From assembly GCA_026984935.1 (NCBI GenBank), contig JALSRD010000078.1, forward strand, positions 62,001 through 126,000: a stretch of DNA of 64,000 nt, in the 5' to 3' direction. Positions within the stretch are counted from its first letter, which is position 1. The number at the start of each line of letters is the position of its first letter. The notes beneath the pieces were generated by a model. The model was not told the origin of the DNA, did no database searches, and was given only the letters and a program-made list of their open reading frames with translations. The stretch comes from Desulfobacterales bacterium. Lineage in GTDB: Bacteria; Desulfobacterota; Desulfobacteria; Desulfobacterales; JALSRD01. The position numbers and the translations under genes were made by a program. Below, in pieces: positions 24,419 through 32,218 of this stretch.

Positions 24419-25342
24419 ATGCAGCCAGACATAAAAGACGCCTATGACGTGATCATCCTGGGTACCGGACCGGGCGGCCTGCAGGCCGGTATCCATGCCG
24501 CGCGCAGCAAGGTTTCGGTCCTGGTCATGGGACGCGCACAGAAATCGAGCCTGTACCGGGCCCACGTGGAGAATTTCTGCTGCCTGACCGGCGTGGCCGG
24601 CGAGGACATTCTCCAGCAGGGGATGCAGCAGGCCCGGGATGCCGGTGCGGATTTCCTGTATGAGGACGTGGTTAAAACGGGGCACGCGGACGGCGGGTTT
24701 GTTATCCAGACCGAAAGCGGGCGCGAAATTCATGCCCGGGCATTGATTCTGGCCATGGGAATTTCGCGCAACCGTCTGGGGGTGCCCGGTGAAAAGGAGC
24801 TGCTTGGCAAGGGGGTCAGCTACTGCGTGGACTGCGACGCCAATTTTTACAAAGATGCCGCCGTGGCTGTCGTCGGCGATGAATCCGCGGCGGTAAGCGG
24901 TGCGTTGACGCTTCTGTTTTACGCCTCCGAGGTACACCTGGTGGCCGCGAAACTGCAGGTTTCAGAGCGTCTCGAACACCAGCTGCGGCTCTCCGAGGTC
25001 AAGCTGCACCATGGCCGGCGTGTCAGGGAAATCGTGGGTACGCAGCAGGTGGAGGGGCTGGTTCTCGACGATGGCCGGAAACTGGCTGTGCAGGGCGTGT
25101 TCATCGAAACCGGCGCCAAGGGGGCCATCGAACTGGCAGCCACGCTGGGAGTCGCCTTGGACGATGAGAGCTTTCGTTTTATCGTGACCGGTGATGACCA
25201 GCAGACCAACGTTCCGGGCATATACGCGGCCGGCGATATCTGCGGGCCGCCCTGGCAAATGGCCAAGGCGGTGGGTGAAGGCTGTGTGGCCGGACTGGCG
25301 GCGGCCAAGTACGTCAAAAAACTGGCGCGGAAAAAAAACTGA
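24419..25342 (+). CDS. thioredoxin reductase-like FAD-dependent oxidoreductase
   Basis: A 307-residue flavoprotein. FAD-binding GTGPGGLQAG follows the N-terminus, the active-site dithiol is SYCVDCD (Cys136 and Cys139, in place of the usual CATC), and the C-terminal FAD site is VPGIYAAGDICG. The NAD(P)H motif VVGDESAAVSGA lacks the classic GxGxxA glycines (second Gly is Asp), so nicotinamide use may differ and a ferredoxin-, F420- or diflavin-type donor is possible. The ATG at 24419 has GGAG upstream and removes 44 upstream residues without similarity. It could reduce thioredoxin or a related small dithiol protein. Confidence 0.87.
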   Translation: MQPDIKDAYDVIILGTGPGGLQAGIHAARSKVSVLVMGRAQKSSLYRAHVENFCCLTGVAGEDILQQGMQQARDAGADFLYEDVVKTGHADGGFVIQTESGREIHARALILAMGISRNRLGVPGEKELLGKGVSYCVDCDANFYKDAAVAVVGDESAAVSGALTLLFYASEVHLVAAKLQVSERLEHQLRLSEVKLHHGRRVREIVGTQQVEGLVLDDGRKLAVQGVFIETGAKGAIELAATLGVALDDESFRFIVTGDDQQTNVPGIYAAGDICGPPWQMAKAVGEGCVAGLAAAKYVKKLARKKN

Positions 25343-25395
25343 GCAGATGGCGCGGTCCGTTGCCCCCAGATGCCAAAGCTTTCCGCCGATGCGTG

Positions 25396-25423
25396 TTGAC
25401 ATTCGTTCAGGCAGGCTTATTTT
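25396..25423 (+). promoter_or_regulatory. putative sigma70 promoter of a small RNA
   Basis: TTGACA is followed after 16 bases by TATTTT. The next feature is a strong terminator about 45 bases downstream, with no gene between. Confidence 0.5.
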
Positions 25424-25429
25424 AAGTCT

Positions 25430-25506
25430 GGATTGAATTAGCACCGTTTATTCATATCCTCCTTTCTGGGGCGGCAATTCCGAATTTTGGAATTGCCGCC
25501 TTTTTG
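25430..25506 (+). ncRNA. candidate small RNA with anti-Shine-Dalgarno motif
   Basis: The segment between the promoter at 25396-25423 and the terminator at 25470-25505 would give a transcript of about 75 bases. Its single-stranded part carries ATCCTCCTTTC, complementary to Shine-Dalgarno sequences, directly before the terminator stem. C-rich motifs of this kind let trans-acting small RNAs block ribosome binding. This is inference from layout only. Confidence 0.35.
25470..25505 (+). terminator. strong rho-independent terminator
   Basis: A perfect 12-bp stem, GGCGGCAATTCC/GGAATTGCCGCC, with a 7-base loop is followed by TTTTT. Confidence 0.9.
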
Positions 25507-25637
25507 TGTGCCGGCGTCTCCGGCCGCTTTGGAAAAATGGGTAGAAGATTTCCCTGTTTTTCGGAAGCAAAATTCCCATTTACCTTCTTTCCCGTTGCCC
25601 CGGCGATTCTGAAAGGCCGCACAGTATTTCATAACGC

Positions 25638-25739
25638 ATGGTTATTAAATGGTATATTGTGGTCATCGAATTTATGGCACCCATTTTGCTATTACTCTTG
25701 GCATTGAATTGGATCACGGTGGACAGAGACCCGCTGTGA
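25638..25739 (+). CDS. possible 33-aa single-span membrane peptide
   Basis: This frame encodes MVIKWYIVVIEFMAPILL followed by more hydrophobic residues and a polar end (NWITVDRDPL), a plausible single membrane span. There is no clear ribosome binding site, and AT-rich sequence can give such frames by chance. It lies 50 bases before the PilZ gene. Low confidence. Confidence 0.25.
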   Translation: MVIKWYIVVIEFMAPILLLLLALNWITVDRDPL

Positions 25740-25790
25740 AAAAACAAACGAACGCAAGATGTTCGAACAACCAAAACCGGGGAATAAGCG

Positions 25791-26150
25791 ATGCCGAAGG
25801 CAACTCATATGGTAACCAGAAAAGTCGTGCGCAACAACAAGGGCGGCGCTCTGAGAGTGCGCCGGGCATCATCAACGATGCAGTCAACGCGGCCGCAGGG
25901 GCGCCAGAGATCTCATAAGCGCATGCGCTACATGGTCGAAGTGATGTTCGGTACCCAGTTCGGGTCCTTTAAGGGCCTTTTGCACAACCTGAGCCGTAGT
26001 GGCGCTTACATCGAAACTGCAGGTGCCATTCCCGTCGGCGCCAGAGTGCTGGCGACCATTCCTTTTCGTCAGAAAGTCGGCTGGGTTTCCGTTGCCGGCA
26101 GGGTGGTCCGTCGGGACAACGGCGGCATCGGCTTAAGATTTTCCCGTTGA
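25791..26150 (+). CDS. PilZ domain protein
   Basis: A 119-residue protein with a basic N-terminal tail (about 40 residues rich in Arg and Lys) and a PilZ domain. The c-di-GMP binding motif appears as RSHKRMRYMVEV (R...R) and NLSRSGAYIE (the [D/N]xSxxG motif). It probably binds c-di-GMP and transmits the signal to a partner. The basic tail may bind nucleic acid or a membrane surface. The ribosome binding site (GGGGAATAAG) is weak. No diguanylate cyclase is in the window. Confidence 0.8.
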   Translation: MPKATHMVTRKVVRNNKGGALRVRRASSTMQSTRPQGRQRSHKRMRYMVEVMFGTQFGSFKGLLHNLSRSGAYIETAGAIPVGARVLATIPFRQKVGWVSVAGRVVRRDNGGIGLRFSR

Positions 26151-26293
26151 GGCCAGCGCCTCTTCCGATACGTTGCAAAAGTTTTTTGTCCCGTCATCGA
26201 AATCGGCTAAAGGCTTCGATCCGGCCGGCCGATAATATCAACCAAAGACCGGTCTTAACAAAAAAAGTTCCAGACACGTTGCCCCCATAGATA

Positions 26294-26440
26294 TTGCGGG
26301 CGCTTCCCCGGAAAGGAATCCCGCAAGTTCTCAGGATAGCTCCCGGAAAGAGCGGATCCTGGGAGTCTCTGAGGTGAGGTGATGAAATCCGACACCGGGA
26401 TTTCACCGCCGATGACAGGGGGTGGTGGCCCCATCGCAAA
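26294..26440 (+). ncRNA. candidate Moco/Tuco-type riboswitch without downstream gene
   Basis: This stretch folds into an outer stem GCGGG/CCCGC, an internal hairpin GCTCCCGGAAAGAGC inside CAGGAT/ATCCTG, a segment GAGGTGAGGTGATGAAATCC that pairs with GGGATTTCACC, and a 3' part ending GGTGGTGGCCCCATCGC. The combination TCCCGGAAA and CCCATCGC is what I remember of the molybdenum/tungsten cofactor motif (Rfam RF01055), which controls Moco and tungstate genes. An intrinsic terminator follows at 26461. The next gene is on the other strand, so nothing obvious is controlled. Identification is from memory of the motif and unverified. Confidence 0.5.
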
Positions 26441-26460
26441 TCGTGGACTGGGAGAAAAAT

Positions 26461-26492
26461 GTCAACCAGACGGTTTGGTTGGCGTTTTTTTT
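26461..26492 (+). terminator. rho-independent terminator behind the riboswitch-like element
   Basis: The 8-bp stem GTCAACCA/TGGTTGGC with loop GACGGTT is followed by eight T. It is placed like the expression platform of a terminating riboswitch. Confidence 0.85.
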
Positions 26493-26500
26493 GCGCGCCT

Positions 26501-26529
26501 ACCCAATAACCCAATAACCCAATCAACCC
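26501..26529. repeat. short tandem repeat of ACCCAATA
   Basis: The unit ACCCAATA occurs about 3.5 times (the last copies imperfect) between the terminator and the stop of the metallophosphoesterase gene. It is similar in style to the ATTGGAA repeat at 981-999 (reverse complement TTCCAAT). Confidence 0.6.
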
Positions 26530-26530
26530 G

Positions 26531-27736
26531 CTAGCGGGCGGCCACGAGCTTGATGAGGGTGATTTCCGAAGGGGCCCCCAGGCGCAGCGGCGGGCCCCAG
26601 TAGCCGGTACCGCGGCTGACGTAGATCTGGGTGTTTTTGTAGCGGTGCAGCCCGGCAACGAAGGGCTGGAACAGCCCGATCACCATGTTCCAGGGGAAAA
26701 ACTGGCCGCCGTGGGTGTGACCGGAAATCTGCAGGTCAACGCCGGCGGCGGCCGCATCGAATATGCTCCTGGGTTGATGGGCCAGCAGGATCCTGGGGCC
26801 GGCGGCCGGTACGGCCCCAAAAGCCCTGAACGGATCGGAGCGCTGGTCGGGCACAAAATTTCCCGCCCGGTAGTCGGTCACGCCGGCCAGGAAAAGGGAC
26901 GCCGAACCGCGTCGGATCACACGGTGTTCATTCATGAGCACGACAAACCCGAGTTCGCGGACTTTTTGCACCCAGGGCGTTACACCGGAATAGTATTCGT
27001 GGTTGCCGGTGACGAAATAGTTCCCCCGGGCCGACCGCAGATGTTTCAGCGGCGCCACATCGTGCGCCAGCTGGCCGACGGTGCCGTCGACCAGGTCCCC
27101 TGTCAGCACGACAATATCGGCCTGCAGGCCGTTGGCCATTTCCACAACCCGCTCGACGTAGGGCCGCCGGATGGTGGGGCTGACGTGCAGATCGGTGATC
27201 TGCACGATCCGGAAGCCGTTGAAAACCCCCGGCAGCCCGCTGATGGCAACCGGCACGGTCTTTAGTGCCGGGGTTTGCCTGGCGGCGGTGATGCCGTATC
27301 CGGTGAGCAGCGTGGCGGCGGCCGCGACACCGTAATTCGAGGTGACGACCAGGAAGCTCCGGCGGGATGGATCTTCGGGAAGGCGGGTGTCGCCCATCCG
27401 GCGGCTGTGGACGGCCGGACATGTCCGCAGTTTTTTGACAACCGCTGCCAGCAGCAGGAAAAGGTCGCGCAGGACCAGCAGGGTGACGATAAAGCTCAGC
27501 AGGCCCAGCGCCAGGTATCCGGCCCACACGCACAAATCGATGACGGGGTTTTCGACGCCCGCCCGCCGCAGCATGATGGTCAGCGGGATGGAGAGAAAAA
27601 GGGCAACGACGCCGGCGGCGATCAGCGCTTTGCGGCGGCGGCGCAGTCTTGTGCGGACAAAGAGGCGGGTGGCAACATACACCCCCACCAGTGCCGCGAA
27701 AACCGTATAAAGACCGAAAAACAGCGCAAGTTTCAT
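26531..27736 (-). CDS. membrane-anchored metallophosphoesterase (YkuE/YaeI type)
   Basis: A 401-residue protein. About four membrane spans in the first 130 residues are followed by a twin-arginine-like RRSFLVV segment and a calcineurin-like domain with metal ligands in QITDLHVSP, LTGDLVDG, GNHEYYSG, LLAHQPRS and SGHTHGGQFF. The family hydrolyses phosphoesters, in some members lipid-linked substrates at the membrane. The start at 27736 (MKLALFFGLY) fits the first membrane segment; the frame is open for 18 more codons upstream. It stands downstream of the selenoprotein gene by 76 bases in the same direction. Confidence 0.9.
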   Translation of the reverse strand: MKLALFFGLYTVFAALVGVYVATRLFVRTRLRRRRKALIAAGVVALFLSIPLTIMLRRAGVENPVIDLCVWAGYLALGLLSFIVTLLVLRDLFLLLAAVVKKLRTCPAVHSRRMGDTRLPEDPSRRSFLVVTSNYGVAAAATLLTGYGITAARQTPALKTVPVAISGLPGVFNGFRIVQITDLHVSPTIRRPYVERVVEMANGLQADIVVLTGDLVDGTVGQLAHDVAPLKHLRSARGNYFVTGNHEYYSGVTPWVQKVRELGFVVLMNEHRVIRRGSASLFLAGVTDYRAGNFVPDQRSDPFRAFGAVPAAGPRILLAHQPRSIFDAAAAGVDLQISGHTHGGQFFPWNMVIGLFQPFVAGLHRYKNTQIYVSRGTGYWGPPLRLGAPSEITLIKLVAAR

Positions 27737-27812
27737 TGGCGATGGCCGTGCTGCCCGGCGGTGGTGCAACCGGCCGTGCAGATTGCGCAAGACAGGCCCG
27801 CCGCCGGAAACG

Positions 27813-28286
27813 TCATTTTGAATACGCCCCCAGTGTTTTTAAAGCTTCGGGGATCGTCTTTTTGGGGCTGATTTTATACCAGGCGGCCAGTACGCGGCCG
27901 TCTTCGGCGATCAGAAACGACGACCGCACGATGCCCATAAAGGTCTTGCCGTACATTTTCTTTTCTTCCCACGTGCCGTATTGCACCGCGGTCGCATGGT
28001 CCGGGTCCGAGAGCAGGGGAAAGTTCAGCTGGAATTTTGCGTCGAACTTTTTCTGCTTGGGCGGCAGGTCCGGACTGATGCCAACGGCCGCCACACCCAG
28101 AGCCGTTAAGTCGGGCAGCGCATCCCGTACGCTGACAGCCTGGGCGGTTCATCCCGACGTGTTGGCCTTGGGGTAGAAATAGAGCAGCAGCTTCCGGCCG
28201 CGGTAGTCGGCCAGACGCACCGTGTTTTCATGCTGGTCCGGGAGGCTGAAGTCGGGGGCGGGATTTCCGGGTAACAGGCGGGCCAT
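27813..28286 (-). CDS. selenocysteine-containing peroxiredoxin (Bcp/PrxQ type)
   Basis: One continuous reading frame of 157 residues if the in-frame TGA at 28149-28151 is read as selenocysteine. Before it is LLLYFYPKANTSG and after it TAQAVSVRDALPDL, matching the Bcp active site YPKDNTPGCTxEACxFRD with Sec at residue 46, the position of the peroxidatic cysteine in E. coli Bcp. The rest of the fold is present (AVGISPDL, FPLLSDPD, SSFLIAEDGRVL). There is no cysteine anywhere, so no resolving thiol. A hairpin suitable for a bacterial SECIS follows the TGA. AAGGAGG precedes the ATG. It reduces peroxides, presumably with an outside thiol donor, and follows a DadA-like gene by 18 bases. Confidence 0.93.
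28116..28148 (-). promoter_or_regulatory. putative SECIS hairpin in the peroxiredoxin mRNA
   Basis: Read on the minus strand, 14 bases after the TGA codon, CAGCG and CGCTG form a stem around a nine-base loop TACGGGATG. Bacterial SECIS elements are stem-loops directly downstream of the Sec UGA with a G in the apical loop; this one has the right place and size. Confidence 0.65.
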
Positions 28287-28304
28287 GATTTTCCTCCTTG
28301 TTTT

Positions 28305-29555
28305 TTAAAAGCGTGTGAGACGGAAAGGCGCCGGATCGATGTCGGTGGGATGGCCGGTGAGCAGGTCGGCGGCCAGCTTTCCCGTTCCGGTTGCCATGGA
28401 GACACCCATCATGCCGTGGCCGGTGGCGATCAGCAGGTTGCGATGACCGGGCGCGAAGTCGATAATGGGAAGATCGTCGCTGCACATGGGGCGTATGCCC
28501 ACCCACTTTTCCTGTACCGGCGATCCCAAAGGTTCCCGTAAATACAGGCGCGCGGCGGATTCCAGCTGCACGATGCGTGCTGCTTCGACGGTGGTGTTCA
28601 GCCCCGAAAACTCCAGGGTGCCCCCCAGTCGGTAGCCGCTTGACCAGGGGGTTGCCACCACGCCGCGTTCAGCGAAGTAACAGGGGATTGCAGGGCATAG
28701 TCGGGGGCGCTGCATGGTGATGCTGTACCCCTTGGCCGGCTCGATGGGCAGTCTGAGTTTCAGCCGGGACGCGATGGCCGGTGACCAGGCGCCGGTGGCC
28801 AGGATGTAGTGATCGGCGGTGAACCGGCCGCGGGAAGTGCGGGCGGCTTCGATCCGTACCGCGCTGCCAACCAGGCCTTTAAGTGTGCAGTGCTCCTGGA
28901 AAAGAACCCCGCGCTCACACAGCAGCCGTTTCCATGCACTCATCAGACGGTCGGGCCGGAGGTGGGCATCCACGGGGTGATACCAGCCGCCGCAAAGGTC
29001 GTTGCGCAGGGCGGGCTCGCGTTTGACCAGCGCTCGGGAATCCAGAAAGCCGGCTTCCAGGCCGTAGGGCTCCAGCAGGGCATTGATGCGGGCGTAGCGG
29101 GCCAGGGCGCGTTCATCGCTGTGGACCAGCAGCACCCCGCGGGTCTCCCAGTCGCAGCCCAGACGGTGTTCGGCCATCAGATCCAAAAAAAGCATCCGGG
29201 AGTACTTCAGGATCTGGGCCCTGCCCCGTATGGCGCGCTCAAGGTGCGCCGGGTTGCATTTGCCGGCAAATCTCAGAAACCAGAGCAGGCGGCCGCAATT
29301 CAGCTCCGGCTTGATGTAAAGCGGAGAGGTGCGCTGCAAAAGGCGGAAGAATTCCCGGCGCAGGACACCCGGCTGGCACAGCGGCGGCAGGTCGCTGGTA
29401 AAAACCAGGCCGCAGTTGCCGTGCGATGCGCCTGCGCCGACCGTTTCGCGGTCGATGACCCGCACATGACGGCCGGTCATGGCGAGGTAGTGGGCGCAGG
29501 CCAGCCCGATGACACCGGCACCGATAATCAGCACGTCACTGTGGTTTGCGGGCAT
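28305..29555 (-). CDS. FAD-dependent amino acid oxidase/dehydrogenase (DadA-like)
   Basis: A 416-residue DAO-family flavoprotein. FAD motif VLIIGAGVIGLACAHYLA is at the N-terminus, followed by GAGASHGNCGL, and the C-terminus LLIATGHGMMGVSMATGTGKL closes the FAD site, as in D-amino acid dehydrogenase DadA. It probably oxidises D-amino acids, glycine or proline-type substrates at the membrane and passes electrons to a quinone or other carrier. Starts at ATG 29555 or GTG 29561 are both possible. It is followed by the Sec peroxiredoxin, which could remove peroxide formed by the flavin. Confidence 0.88.
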   Translation of the reverse strand: MPANHSDVLIIGAGVIGLACAHYLAMTGRHVRVIDRETVGAGASHGNCGLVFTSDLPPLCQPGVLRREFFRLLQRTSPLYIKPELNCGRLLWFLRFAGKCNPAHLERAIRGRAQILKYSRMLFLDLMAEHRLGCDWETRGVLLVHSDERALARYARINALLEPYGLEAGFLDSRALVKREPALRNDLCGGWYHPVDAHLRPDRLMSAWKRLLCERGVLFQEHCTLKGLVGSAVRIEAARTSRGRFTADHYILATGAWSPAIASRLKLRLPIEPAKGYSITMQRPRLCPAIPCYFAERGVVATPWSSGYRLGGTLEFSGLNTTVEAARIVQLESAARLYLREPLGSPVQEKWVGIRPMCSDDLPIIDFAPGHRNLLIATGHGMMGVSMATGTGKLAADLLTGHPTDIDPAPFRLTRF

Positions 29556-29701
29556 ATTCACCGGAGACTGTCAGGTTATGGGTGGCATAAAAAATTTTTA
29601 TCTTGGCAGGTTTTGCCATAGAAATAAAGGCCAATGTCGGCACACAAGCTCCGCGCCGTCCGATGGCCGCCGACTGCGGCTCCGTTGTGGTGACGCTTCT
29701 C

Positions 29702-30397
29702 TCAGCGAAAGATGATTTTCCAGTTGGCGTTTCCCTGGCCGACAATGATGGCTTCCCTCTGGATCTGGCGGATCACTTTGCCGTCGATGCCCTGGCCTTC
29801 GTGTAAGATCTGGCTGTTGACCACCACAAAGCGTTTCTGTGGATTCGGGTCCCAGGCGATGGCCTGCAGCGTCAGTCCGTGTCCGCTGACCTTGAAGACC
29901 GCCTGGGGCTGCGGCGGCAGACCCTTCTTGGGACGCGCCCTTGGGGCACGTGTCGCAGGGGCCGGGCGGGACGGCGGGTGCTTCGCTTTTGGTGCCTGCA
30001 CAGCAGCGCGTTTCGGCACAGGTGCCGCCGGCGCCTTCGCGGAACGTCTGGCCGGGGCCTGTTGTCGGGCACGCGGAGAACGACCGGCCGGGCGCGCGAC
30101 GACGGCCCTTCTTCCGGCCCGGGCCCGCTGCACGGCCGCCGGTGCGTGGTTCGGTGCCGGCGCAATGCGATAGGATTTCACCGGCGGTGTTACGGGCGCT
30201 TTTGAGAAATGCCGCATCAGCCAGGCACCGGCGGCCAGCAGCAGGATGGCGCAGACCAGGATGGCCCAGCCGATGGATCGGCGCGGGTGGCGCTCGACAC
30301 CCCGGCGCAGTTTGAGCCTGCCGGACCGGATCTGCACCGTTTCGGCGGCTGCAGATTCGGTTTCGACTTTTTTCAGGGCATTTAAAATCGAACTCAA
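29702..30397 (-). CDS. gspB: general secretion pathway protein GspB-like
   Basis: A 231-residue inner-membrane protein starting MSSILNALKKVE, the typical GspB/ExeB start, from a TTG codon with AAGGGT upstream. One membrane span (WAILVCAILLLAAGAWLM) is followed by a long Ala/Pro/Arg-rich periplasmic linker and a folded C-terminal domain (LTLQAIAWDPNPQKRFVVVNS...GQGNANWKIIF). GspA/GspB assist the passage of the type II secretin through peptidoglycan. It lies 12 bases after the GspA gene. The main gsp genes are not in the window. Confidence 0.87.
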   Translation of the reverse strand: MSSILNALKKVETESAAAETVQIRSGRLKLRRGVERHPRRSIGWAILVCAILLLAAGAWLMRHFSKAPVTPPVKSYRIAPAPNHAPAAVQRARAGRRAVVARPAGRSPRARQQAPARRSAKAPAAPVPKRAAVQAPKAKHPPSRPAPATRAPRARPKKGLPPQPQAVFKVSGHGLTLQAIAWDPNPQKRFVVVNSQILHEGQGIDGKVIRQIQREAIIVGQGNANWKIIFR

Positions 30398-30409
30398 AAC
30401 GTGAGACCC

Positions 30410-32161
30410 TTATTGTTGCGAGGCGCCGCCGCCGTGGGGCGGTTCCGGCAGGCGCTGCGGCATTGGTGCCCCTTTGCCGGAGACGATGTGCGGTATAAAA
30501 AAGGTTTTGGCCCGATTGTAGATCAGGATGCTGACGATCGGGTCCAGCACGCCGTTGGTTTTGAGGCCGGCGCGGCGCTGAATCTGTAAAATGGCATGGC
30601 TGCTTTCAGCGTCGAAAACCGGCCCGCTGTCCAGACCCGCATAGCCGATTTTCGCCAAAAGCCTCTTTAAAGCGGCTACCGAGGGGTCGACGGCGTTCAG
30701 CGCAAGATGCTGTGCCAGGCCGTCTGCATTTTTCCAGAAAACAAAGGCCTCGTTGCGCCAGAAGGGGTGGAAGGCATCCATGGAAACCAGCAGTAGCACC
30801 TTTTCGGGGCCTGCCACGATCGTCAGTGACTTTTCGGTGAGCTGAACCACGGCGGCATATACCGGCCGCTTTGCCGCAGGCGCCGAGAGCGTGATGACCG
30901 CCGGCAGGTCCAGGCGTCTGACGAGGCCGAAATTCGTGCTGATGCGCAGCGTCGACAGCCCGTTCAAGCGTGCGCTGCGCCTGAAGAAAACCTCGTCGGA
31001 AACCTTTTCCGGGGCCGGGATTCGGATATGCTCCGGTTGCCACAGGTCCAGTACGGCCGCCAGTGCACTGCGCCGGGAGGTTTGCTCATCCAGTGTCTCC
31101 ACGATTGTCTGCAGAGAGGCCCGCGAGGATGCCCGGTGCGCTTGGACATCCGGTTTTGGCGGTGCCTTCTCCGGCGGCATCCGGACGGCAAAGCGTTGCA
31201 CCGCTGTGCCGGCGGCGGCCGGTGCGGCGCCGGAACGACGCCGATCCGGCAGGCGGCCGGAGAAAACGAACACCAGCGACATGGCCGCCGCCAGGACGAC
31301 AGCCAGCAGCGCGAGCCACAGCATTTTTTTCGGGCGGTAACGGGGGCTGCAGCTCCTGGTCGAAAGCTCGCGGATGGATTTTCTGGCAATCTGCCGGGTG
31401 ATGCGATAGCGACCCAATCCGTAGGCCGTCAGCAGGCAACGGCTGCAGGCGATGTTGACCAGCCTGGGGATGCCGCAGGAATAGCGGTAGATCGCCCGCA
31501 GCGCCGCGCCGGTAAACCGGGCGCGTGGCTGTTGCCAAGAAGCCACCTGCAGGCGGTGGAGCACATAGCTGCAGGTTTCCCTGAAGGTAAGCGGCACCAG
31601 ATGGGCGGTCAGCGTGACGCGCTGGGCCAGCTGGCGCAGCTCGATGGAGTCCAGCATGTCCGCCAGCTCCGGCTGGCCGACCAGGATAATCTGGATCAGT
31701 TTGCTGGTGGTGGTTTCCAGGTTGGAAAGCAGCCGCAGCTGCTCCAGCACGGGTTTGGAGAGGTTCTGGGCTTCGTCGATGAGCAGAATGACTTTTTTGC
31801 CCTCTGATTTCTTGCGCATCAGAAAGGCATTCAGGCAGTCGATGAGGTCCTTGGTGTTGTCCGCCTGCGAGGGCAGGCCGAATTCGTCGTTGATGGCCTT
31901 CAGCAGCTGCAGAGCGTCCAGCTTGGGGTTGAAAATATAGGCCGCTTCGGTGTCTGCGTCCAGGTTCTCCAGAAATACACGACAGAGGGTTGTTTTGCCG
32001 GTTCCGACCTCGCCGGTGATCTCAACGAAGCCGTCTCCCTGGATAGCGGCGAAGGTGAGGTGGGCCAATGCCTCCTCGTGGCTTTTGCTCAAAAAGAGGT
32101 ATTCCGGATTCGGGACCAGTTGGAAAGGCCGTTCTTTGAAGCCGAAAAACTTTTTGTACAT
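30410..32161 (-). CDS. gspA: GspA/ExeA-type AAA ATPase with peptidoglycan-binding domain
   Basis: A 583-residue protein. The N-terminal MYKKFFGFKERPFQLVPNPEY and Walker A EITGEVGTGKTTLCRVFL are typical of the ExeA/GspA family; Walker B is VILLIDEAQNL. A membrane span (MLWLALLAVVLAAAMSLVFVF) separates the ATPase from a periplasmic part, which ends in a peptidoglycan-binding domain (LLAKIGYAGLDSGPVFDAES...ILQIQRRAGLKTNGVLD). It uses ATP to help the type II secretion channel cross the cell wall. Translation of gspB is close behind. Confidence 0.92.
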   Translation of the reverse strand: MYKKFFGFKERPFQLVPNPEYLFLSKSHEEALAHLTFAAIQGDGFVEITGEVGTGKTTLCRVFLENLDADTEAAYIFNPKLDALQLLKAINDEFGLPSQADNTKDLIDCLNAFLMRKKSEGKKVILLIDEAQNLSKPVLEQLRLLSNLETTTSKLIQIILVGQPELADMLDSIELRQLAQRVTLTAHLVPLTFRETCSYVLHRLQVASWQQPRARFTGAALRAIYRYSCGIPRLVNIACSRCLLTAYGLGRYRITRQIARKSIRELSTRSCSPRYRPKKMLWLALLAVVLAAAMSLVFVFSGRLPDRRRSGAAPAAAGTAVQRFAVRMPPEKAPPKPDVQAHRASSRASLQTIVETLDEQTSRRSALAAVLDLWQPEHIRIPAPEKVSDEVFFRRSARLNGLSTLRISTNFGLVRRLDLPAVITLSAPAAKRPVYAAVVQLTEKSLTIVAGPEKVLLLVSMDAFHPFWRNEAFVFWKNADGLAQHLALNAVDPSVAALKRLLAKIGYAGLDSGPVFDAESSHAILQIQRRAGLKTNGVLDPIVSILIYNRAKTFFIPHIVSGKGAPMPQRLPEPPHGGGASQQ

Positions 32162-32218
32162 GCGTGTAAGTTTCCCGAAAAGGCGTTTTGGGGCTTTGGG
32201 GTGGTCTTTTTTCCGGAT

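Larger units (their letters stand above)
25343..25790. other. intergenic region with candidate small RNA and micro-ORF
   Basis: About 450 bases between the TrxR-like gene and the PilZ gene. It contains a promoter-plus-terminator unit (25396-25505) and a 33-codon hydrophobic frame (25638-25739), each described separately. On the minus strand the terminator stem is followed by AGGAGGATATG and only five codons (MNKRC) before a stop. Confidence 0.5.

Noticed and set aside
25438-25460. Five-codon MNKRC frame with good ribosome binding site on the minus strand
   Set aside because: Too short to call a gene; the ribosome-binding sequence is the complement of the TCCTCC in the small RNA candidate.
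26294-26440. Cobalamin, TPP or SAM riboswitch
   Set aside because: The hallmark boxes of those classes are absent; the motifs fit the Moco/Tuco type better.
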